Source: Helichrysum umbraculigerum
Taxonomy: Eukaryota; Streptophyta; Magnoliopsida; Asterales; Asteraceae
NCBI GenBank assembly: GCA_949592205.1
Contig: CATIUR010000001.1
Span: 311,206,250 to 311,270,249, forward strand
Direction of reading: 5' to 3'
Length of the DNA stretch: 64,000 nt
Both the position numbers and the translations under genes were made by a program. Below are positions 56,410 to 64,000 of the stretch, in pieces (positions within the stretch are counted from its first letter, which is position 1; each line of letters starts with the position of its first letter). Below the pieces are notes generated by a model that searched no databases, was not told the DNA's origin, and saw only the letters and a list, made by a program, of their open reading frames with translations.

Positions 56410-58850
56410 CAACACTATGTGTAATATTCAACACATATTCATCAATCTAGACAACTTTAGTTGAATTACAATTGAGCATTTCATGTTCAATTATCACATA
56501 AATATAAGCTCATGTACTTATCTTGCAAATTCTTAAAATGCTCAATTCAACACCTTCTAATACTCTACATGATTTAAATACTTCATCATGTTCAACTAAT
56601 TCACATAATATAATCCACATAATCCCATAATCAATGTTTACTAACCCTAGTTAGCAACAATCAACAATACCAGTTGCTACCCGATTTTGCAGTTTAGTAA
56701 ACCACCGGAAAATAACTAATACCCGATAAGAGTATGTGGACCTCTTAAAACAAGTTTTAATATTGCACATATACACAGGAATGTTCCCTGGGCTCAAAGA
56801 AACAAAAGCCCAATACAAAACGTAAGTCAAAAGTCCAAAATAAGGTCCGAAAAACAATAAAATGCCATTTTCGGGCCCTAAACGACCCCGAAGTGCCAAA
56901 AACTGACAGGGCTCATGTCAAGGCCACGAGCTTTGACCGTTGGGCCATTTTTGAGTGGACATGTAAATTTCGTCTTATTCTGACACCGAAATTTTCTAAT
57001 GGAAATCTCTACGTCAATTATTACGTCGAACGTCGAAAAACGTAAAAAAATATTTTATACCCTGAAAATGCCCCAAGCCGCCGGCTCATATAGGGGAGCC
57101 GCTGGGTACTGTAAGGGAGCCGCCGGCTTCAGACCCCAGCCGCCGGGTGAATTAATTATTGGGCAAACAGAAGCATATTGCCGTATAAGAGCTGTAGGAG
57201 CCGCCGGCTTGAGGTCAAAGCCGCCGGATTACAACTCCTAGCCGCCGGGTCCACCTTCTGACCCGCCGGGTCCCAGAGCAGACCTCCATTTCCTGCACAA
57301 TTTAGTGCAATTTTCCGAAATTCAAATGCGCATATCTCACAAACCGTAAAGAGTTAAAGTCTGAAATTTTGCAGGCACCTTTATATAGTCAAAAGGCAAC
57401 TTTCCATTTTCACACTTTTTCAAAATTCACGTTTATCGAGAAAACGGACGCATAACTCATTTTTGACCATTTTCGACCATTTTGGTTGACACGTCAAAAC
57501 CCAATCCACATGGTTTCTGACTCAAACCTTTTAACAACATGTTTATACATATATATGTGACGTGTAGGCATATTCATCACCCTCATATACCCATTATCTA
57601 TCATTTTAACACCTTGACCCCGTTTAGGGGTCCAATTGGATACTTTTACCAATTGCAACCATATTAACTACCATAACACTTTCAATACACTTTGCTACTA
57701 TATTTATGACTTAAAGTAACTTTAACATTCGTTATACTCGAATCACAACTTGTTTTAACCATTTTACCAAAAAGTGACCCATTTAGGCACTTTAACAACC
57801 CATTTGGGTTTCAACACATCTATCCACCATTCCAACACCCAATTTACACTACTTTGACTATCTTAAGTCAAATTAAAACAATTTCTCTATTGATGTCATA
57901 TTATACTTTAAAACACCAACTTCACATAAAATTCATTATGTTTACACCAATTACAACAAGTTTTTCAACATTGACTTTTTACAAACTAGTCAACGCATAT
58001 AAAGGTGGATTAACCACTTTGACTTTCTTATTTTACCACTTTTAATACCTAGATCATAATTCAACCACAATCATGATCAAGGCAAAACACAAAACACATA
58101 AACATCTAAACACCTTTATCACTTTTACAACATAGTCATTACACAATTTGACTCTACCAATTTCGACTTTGACTTTCCAAGTCAACAACACACATTCCAA
58201 TTAATGTACACTTTTTAATTTAAACAACAACATAACTCCAAATCACCTCAATTGAGATATACCAACATCTCATTTCACTACTTGGAGTCATATCAATTAA
58301 GGCTATCATGAGTTACTACTACACTTGATTATATTACTCCCAAAATTATTATTTCACAATAGCAAGTAATTCCACATAATCCAACTATTACACCTTATTC
58401 AACGATGTGTCTACTCAATTCAACAATGTATTAAACCTTCCCCACGACGTTAAACGTCTTATTTAATACTCTCATCATCACACTAACAAGCAACAATCAT
58501 CAAGAACTCATCACTGGGGAATCATATCAGTCTGACTCAATTTACTTTACTACTTTTCATGTCATAGCAAAGTAAACAATTCAAGCTTATTTAAATACAC
58601 CAAGCTTATCGAAAAGTACCTGATACACTTAGGCCCACAAGTATTGAGGAATCATTGAGAATACCCTTGGGTTGCTCATATTCCTCCGTCTCTGCAACCA
58701 AAACAACAATCTTGCAACTTGTTATAGGTTAGTACACATTTAATAACCACCTTCTCATACAACCACTAATCCCACACCCTGGAATGTTTGACTTGACACA
58801 ATTCAAAGTTTGGGATTGAACATCTTACAATGTACAATTCACCCAAACTC
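56410..58850 (-). other. Gypsy shell internal remnant, 5' side, non-coding
   Basis: AT-rich with many TTTGAC/GTCAAA words. No gag frame. Contains a cluster of GC-rich palindromes at 57076-57271 that stands out from its surroundings. Confidence 0.6.
57076..57271. repeat. Cluster of (A/G)CCGCCGG(C/G)T palindromes
   Basis: About eight units with core CCGCCGG. Perfect palindromes around a central C include AGCCG/CGGCT (57076-57086) and ACCCG/CGGGT (57261-57271), another matched pair of arm changes. Others are mixed (AGCCGCCGGGT, AGCCGCCGGAT). Confidence 0.82.
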
Positions 58851-58865
58851 ATGCTCTGATACCAA
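58851..58865 (-). other. Primer-binding site of gypsy shell
   Basis: TGCTCTGATACCAA on plus, i.e. TTGGTATCAGAGCA in sense, just inside LTR B. Confidence 0.88.
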
Positions 58866-58867
58866 CT

Positions 58868-59687
58868 TATAACACTCCTCATTTTACATCATTTAAATAT
58901 AATAAACCCGGAAGCGTTAGTCCAACTTTCAACAATACCAAGTTACATTACAAATTCAAACTAATTTAAAACATAGTTCATCAACATGGGTGTTATTTCA
59001 AAACCAAAAGATAACAATGATTTATACAAATCAATATCAGAGTAACGCCTAATCATCAAACATTCCTTCCATTTCAACTTCTTGCCCACCCGATAAAATC
59101 TATAACCTGCAAGAAGTGTTAATGTGGGGGATTAGCTCAAAGTTAAGTGAGTAAATCAATAAACAACAGTCCAACTTAGCATAATAACTTTGTGCACAAC
59201 TACTAACCATATGCACACAACACACCTGTTTACAACTTATCCAATCACAATCAACTGGCGTCATAGAGGACCGGTGGTTCTTGAGGTACCACACTCTCAA
59301 AGAACACTTTAAAACCACTGCAGGCCCATACAGAGGTTTAACCGACTACTTGGTGCTACAACTCAAATAACACAGGCTACGACAATAATACTTGTACTAA
59401 GACCCTGTGTTATCCAATCAATAGCAAACCCAAGCCCAGCCCAGATGTCCGCTGGCCTCTGAATCAACTGGTGCCCCTCGGCATTACAACAAGTGATCAC
59501 ATAGCTACAGACTCATCATGTATCATATCAGACTAAGAGTCTATCAACAGTATTATTATTAAACCAAAATAATAATGACAACTGAATCAATAATAATACG
59601 TTTACCCGTTGTAGCCAAACATGTTACAACTAAATCACACTGAGGTTCATAGATCCACTCACCGAATACCTCAGTCGTCCACTCAGT
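58868..59687 (-). repeat. Gypsy LTR B, truncated (820 bp)
   Basis: Aligns with LTR A 33930-34749 with scattered substitutions, then stops after CCACTCAGT where unrelated sequence begins. Confidence 0.85.
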
Positions 59688-62037
59688 TATAATAGCCGGA
59701 AATTAATTATAGATAAATTACGTGTAAATTGTATGTATAAAAGTTAAAGTTGTTGATACTAAATCTTGCGTTATAATAATAGTTCTCATTTCAATTACAA
59801 CTAATAATAACACAATGAAAAAAAAAATTCTATAGAGAAGAATTAAATCGTAATACAAATGAATATTATACAAGTAATTTATAATGTTTTTTTTATATTA
59901 TAATAATGATAATGAGATCAACAAGTAGGGTGCCAATCCCATAATAAAAGCAATACAGTTGGAGATAAGTAACCAAATCAATCATGGGAATAATTGATAA
60001 GCTCAAATCCCACATATTAATTTTTAGCAAACGCGTGAGTTTAATGGGCCAAATTAAAATACGTTAAACTTTCATCTCCTCATAATACATTCACATTAAA
60101 ATTCTCCTAAATAACTAACTGGAATTATCATTCGAGAGAGAAAGACGGAGAGAGACCAGCAAATTGAAACGGGATCGATAACTTTTCGTGTTTAGTTTGG
60201 TGCTGATTCGGTTTCATTTTGAAGGTAAATCTTAACCTTACCTAAATATTGATATTTTGTTAGACTTTATTAATCATCTATTGTTCATATCTCTGGTCAT
60301 AACGAACCGAAAACAATCGTTATATCCATCGGTTTCGGCTACGATATCGAGAAGTTACGTATGTTAAAATAAATTGTTTAATAGCGAATCGAAACCTGGA
60401 AACTTATAATAATGTTGTATCTTCAGATAGGCTTACTTTCATCAAATTAGTTAGAATTAAACGCAAAGAATTTAAAGGAATTAATATCAATCAATTAACG
60501 TGAACTTTTTAATATCATTTTTCTGTACGTACAAACGAAGAAGACGACTTAATGAATGAGAAATCTTTTATGACTTTTCAATTTGGTCCCTAGAGTATCT
60601 ATGAGTTTACCAATTAAATTAGTAGAATTGAGTAACACACGTTTAGCCCCTTAAGTATTAATAGAGACACGTTTTATAATTGTAATGTCGAAAAGATATA
60701 TGATTAATATCTTGCGCAATGATACTTATTCGGTTCATTAAAGAAAGACTTTATATTTAATTAAGGTTCTAAATTTAGTTAAAATATTTTATGTAGACTT
60801 TGTGGAGGATTGTGAAGCATTCTTTCGGCCTTGAGTTTTTAGACACGTATTCAGGTACGGATGTCTGTACTGTTCTTTCAGCGTTATCTTGACATGCTTT
60901 GTCGATATTATTGCGTTCTTTTGATATTCGTGTGGTTCTTTTGATATCATGATATACTTGTGTGATATGATTCCCCCATTTGAGCTGAATTGTTTTGAGC
61001 TAATGTGTCATTTGAGATTTGATAATTGTGAAAACTTTTGAGAAAATTTGTGTGAAAACTGATTTTGGAAAACTTTGGGAATTCATTGTTGCGAGCTATT
61101 TTTGATTCATTTGATTTAGGTTCCATATGCATGGTGGACAAACTCTGGTGTGTGGTTGGTTTATATGTTCACTGTGCGTCCATAGAACCTTAGAGTTGTG
61201 TAGACAGGAGATACGTATACCGAGTCAGCTTCCTGTGGAGGACCACAGGGGCGTCATTGCGGCACCAATGACGTCGCACTAACCGTGGCGGTGGGATTAG
61301 TCCACGGCGTCTCCCCTTTGTTGATATATGTGATTGTGTGATTATGCTCGTGGAGAGCTTTTGATTTGTGCTCGCGGGAGAGCTTTTTGATTATTTGGGA
61401 GGCGTATGGATGCATCCTAGGCTGTGTTATGTTATGATATTATATGATTTGTGTAGAGCGGTCGTGTGGTGTGGTGCCATACACACCTTCCGATTAGGGG
61501 ATTCGTACACCTGGAGTCGTGACCAGTGTGTTATTGCGAGATGTGATTTGATATGATATATTATGAGATATGATATTTGGCACTGGTGTTGTGCAATGGG
61601 TATTTTGTTTTTAGGGTACTCGGTATAAAAATAACTCAACCCCTCGTTGCTTCAGCCTTTATTTCATTTGTTACTCTGGTGTAAGGGTGATATTACTCGA
61701 AGGGTGAATTTTGGAAAATTAAATTATTTATTTCTTTTCATTCTCATTTTAAATATATTATTACTGTTACTGTTTATTTCTGTCTACATCCGCGCACTGA
61801 GCAATTAACTCAGCCGCATTTCTTTTCCTGCGGCAGGTACTCAGGGTATCATGGGATGAGTGGAGAGCTTCAAGATTTGGACTTGCCTTAGAGACGACCA
61901 TTTATTTTAGTTGATATTTATTTAGGTTACCTTTTAATATACATTGTCATTTATTATTACTAAAAAATTATTAGTACATTTATTATATTAACAATAAATG
62001 TGACCCTCCGTTTCGTTATCGGAACGGGGGTGTTACA
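59688..62037 (+). mobile_element. Ty3/gypsy LTR, plus strand (left end uncertain)
   Basis: Ends GGGGGTGTTACA next to a PBS, so at least its 3' part is an LTR. It carries a GAGAGA-rich leader (60133-60165), a donor-like GAAG|GTAAATC near 60225 and an acceptor-like TGCGGCAG|GT near 61837. No TGTAACACC start is seen at 59688, so the left edge is probably truncated. No protein-like frame is present. Confidence 0.7.
61232..61307. repeat. Three tandem perfect hairpins in the LTR
   Basis: Arms CCTGTGG/CCACAGG (61232-61249, 4-base loop), CGTCATTG/CAATGACG (61252-61273, 6-base loop) and CCGTGG/CCACGG (61283-61307, 13-base loop) lie almost end to end. Confidence 0.9.
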
Positions 62038-62042
62038 ACTTA

Positions 62043-62054
62043 TGGTATCAGAGC
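62043..62054 (+). other. Primer-binding site after LTR 59688-62037
   Basis: TGGTATCAGAGC, five bases after the LTR end. Confidence 0.88.
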
Positions 62055-62470
62055 TTAGGTTCATTCTTGTAGTTTTCCTTTAGGCTTGACCTGTGCGTTT
62101 TGGGTAGATCATGGAATAGGACTAGATCATGGGATATGATTCTGCTTCCTTTATCTTGTACTCTACCGTATTTCATTTGATTCCAAATTATTGTCTGCGC
62201 GTGTTCGTCTATAAGGAGTTCATCTTCGTCTATTTTTTTCGATTGTGAATTCGTGACTATTATGCGCGTGAATTGTGAGTGTTCCGTATCGATTAGAGAT
62301 GACGTTCTTCTGGGTTATCTACTTCTTACGGCGACGCATCATCATCATATTATAATACTTGGAACCGGCTACTGAGCGCAAAATCTGTACGTGATGTCTT
62401 ATTGGTGTAGAATTTTCAACATCCATGGGATACTAGCTAATTTCTGCCTGACTTCCTTAAGCTAATGGGC
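62055..62470 (+). other. Gypsy 5' internal leader remnant
   Basis: Follows the PBS and resembles a gypsy leader, but no gag frame begins before the sequence becomes AT-rich near 62470, where the element appears to be cut. Confidence 0.45.
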
Positions 62471-64000
62471 AAAAAAAAAATAATAATGCGTATGAAGATA
62501 AGTAATAAAACAATGATCACAAATAAGGTATTTAAGTCATACATATTGGTGAACTTTTGAACACAAATTTAGTTTAGCTAAAAGAATACTAGTAATATTG
62601 AAGTTCAATGTACTAAAAGTATAAAGTTAGCGATTCTTGTTCTCTTAGACCATATATAATACCAATCAATTAATCATATATAGGGGACATCATGGGCTTA
62701 CAATTTGAATGAATAATAATGACTTAGTAGTTCTATCAAGCATCATCTTGTGAACGAAATCGACAGGGGTGAAATACAAATATACATGATCTCTTCCATT
62801 AGGACTTAAAAGGGATATATAGTGACAAATTTTAATTTTAGAGACTAGATAACGAATTAAAAACACAACTAACACCCAAAAATAAAATAAAAAATAAAAA
62901 ATAAAAAAAAAATGAAAATCTTGTTATCCTAAAAGTAGACTAATCAATAATGTTTGTCATGTTATAATATGCTCGTCGTTAGTATTTGGTATACTCTTTT
63001 ACTTTAATTAAATTACGGATACATTAGAATTAATAGGTGTCGTATACGCATAGAAGTGTTCTTGAGGCACTAACTGGTTACAATTTGGCATGTTGCACCT
63101 TGAGACTTTCAAACATTTAAGTGAAGTTCCATGATACTACTACGGCCTAGTGAATGCAGATTTACCAGTTTGTGTTTAAAAGACTATCGTATTGGCTAAT
63201 AGGGCTTAAGTATTAATATTGACTTCATCCGGTTTAATCTAACAATTATCTTAGAAAGTAATAGAGGCTTGCCTAATGTGAATTTGGTAAAATTGTTATG
63301 TTGTCGCCTACGTTTTACTTCATCTAATATAGCAACAAATTATAGAAAATGCACGTTTTCCTTATTAAAAGAGCGCATTTTAACTTATGTGTTTGATTAA
63401 ATTTTACGATACCGAGTTTCCTTGAACTACATCATGGAACAAAATCACGTCTAAAACTTCCCGATGCTCAAGCCCATAATATGTTGTATAACTCTACCTT
63501 TTCAGTTGACTACTCACAATTACGTTTGGCCACCGTAATTATAAATATATGGTGCACATGCAGACGTGTTATGATCATGATTGTATCATTATGAAACTAT
63601 TTCTTAGGTTTAAATAGTGAAGTGAATAAGAAATGTAATATGTGGATTAACATTACTCTTGATTTGGTGACTGGCTTGCCAAAAATGTTGGGAAAGAATA
63701 ATGCAATCTATTGTGTTAGCTATCCCTCGAATGAGTTCGAGAAGTTTCATAGCACATAACATTACTCCATGCATTGTTAATCATTTATAAGGTGTTTTAT
63801 GTATCTAATTAATGACGATAAAATATCACTCGCTAAATAGAGTTCAATATCAACAGTGTAAAATCATGAATATATCTCGTGTGAGGGAGAAAATACATAA
63901 TTCTAGCTCGTGGAAGAAAAAAAAACAAAGGGGACTCCAAAAGGAAACGTTTGTTATGTCAAAGTCATGTTTATAATTATTCAGCTTTCGGAATGTGAAG
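62471..64000. other. AT-rich sequence with no recognised feature
   Basis: No open frame with protein-like content, no RNA gene, no LTR terminus. An A-rich run lies near 62878-62912. Confidence 0.6.

Larger units (their letters stand above)
33930..59687 (-). mobile_element. Ty3/gypsy shell without coding capacity, minus strand, split by a LINE
   Basis: LTR A (33930-35904), PPT (35905-35930), internal remnants (35931-37594 and 56410-58850), PBS (58851-58865) and LTR B (58868-59687, truncated). The internal sequence outside the LINE is about 4.1 kb and AT-rich, with no gag or pol motif, as in large retrotransposon derivatives. LTR A and LTR B differ by several substitutions in the shared 820 bp, so it is older than the tandem array nested inside it. 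No target duplication can be tested, because both outer edges abut truncated LTRs. Confidence 0.8.

Noticed and set aside
62471..64000. Search for a host gene at the right edge
   Set aside because: No open frame, splice pattern or protein motif could be supported.

Overview
The window is retrotransposon-dense plant nuclear DNA. There are plant-type Ty1/copia and Ty3/gypsy elements with TGGTATCAGAGC (initiator-methionine tRNA) primer sites, plant L1-type LINEs, long (TA)n tracts and no recognisable host gene. The flavour (LINE ORF1 type, 2.9-3.6 kb gypsy LTRs that begin TGTGACACCC) suggests a large eudicot genome, possibly Asteraceae. That assignment is an inference from memory, not proven here.

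Layout. (1) An old, decayed Ty1/copia element (probably SIRE-like) runs from about 1 to 31.3 kb. Its gag, protease, integrase, RT and RNase H pieces are scattered between later insertions. (2) Into its gag went a minus-strand gypsy solo LTR (2372-11754, TSD GAGCT). A nearly full-length but dead L1 LINE (5376-11533, minus) sits inside that LTR. (3) Further along gag sits a very young minus-strand gypsy element (13077-23895, TSD CTCAG). Its 3.6 kb LTRs are almost identical, but its internal region holds only a protease remnant. (4) The copia RT is broken by a truncated minus-strand gypsy (about 26161-29832), and the RT core is missing. (5) A plus-strand gypsy LTR lacking its 3' end follows (31344-33927). 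(6) A minus-strand gypsy shell with no visible coding (33930-59687) contains a LINE that has ORF1 but no ORF2 (37607-56397). That ORF1 is in turn split by a 16.4 kb tandem array LTR-internal-LTR-internal-LTR (38250-54604) flanked by one 5-bp TSD, TAACA. (7) A plus-strand gypsy LTR with PBS (about 59688-62470) is followed by AT-rich sequence in which I see nothing.

The only intact open frames are in the array. Each internal copy encodes a Gag (359 aa) and a second protein (337 aa) made of a novel N-terminus, a predicted coiled coil and a zinc-knuckle tail that duplicates the Gag tail. There is no pol, so the element would need proteins in trans.

The most striking unexplained structure is that several gypsy families here carry clusters of short hairpins or palindromes. 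The arm sequences differ between units, but the two arms change together (compensatory pairs). Most clusters lie inside a possible leader intron within the LTR. This may be an RNA-structure or DNA-palindrome system of these retrotransposons.
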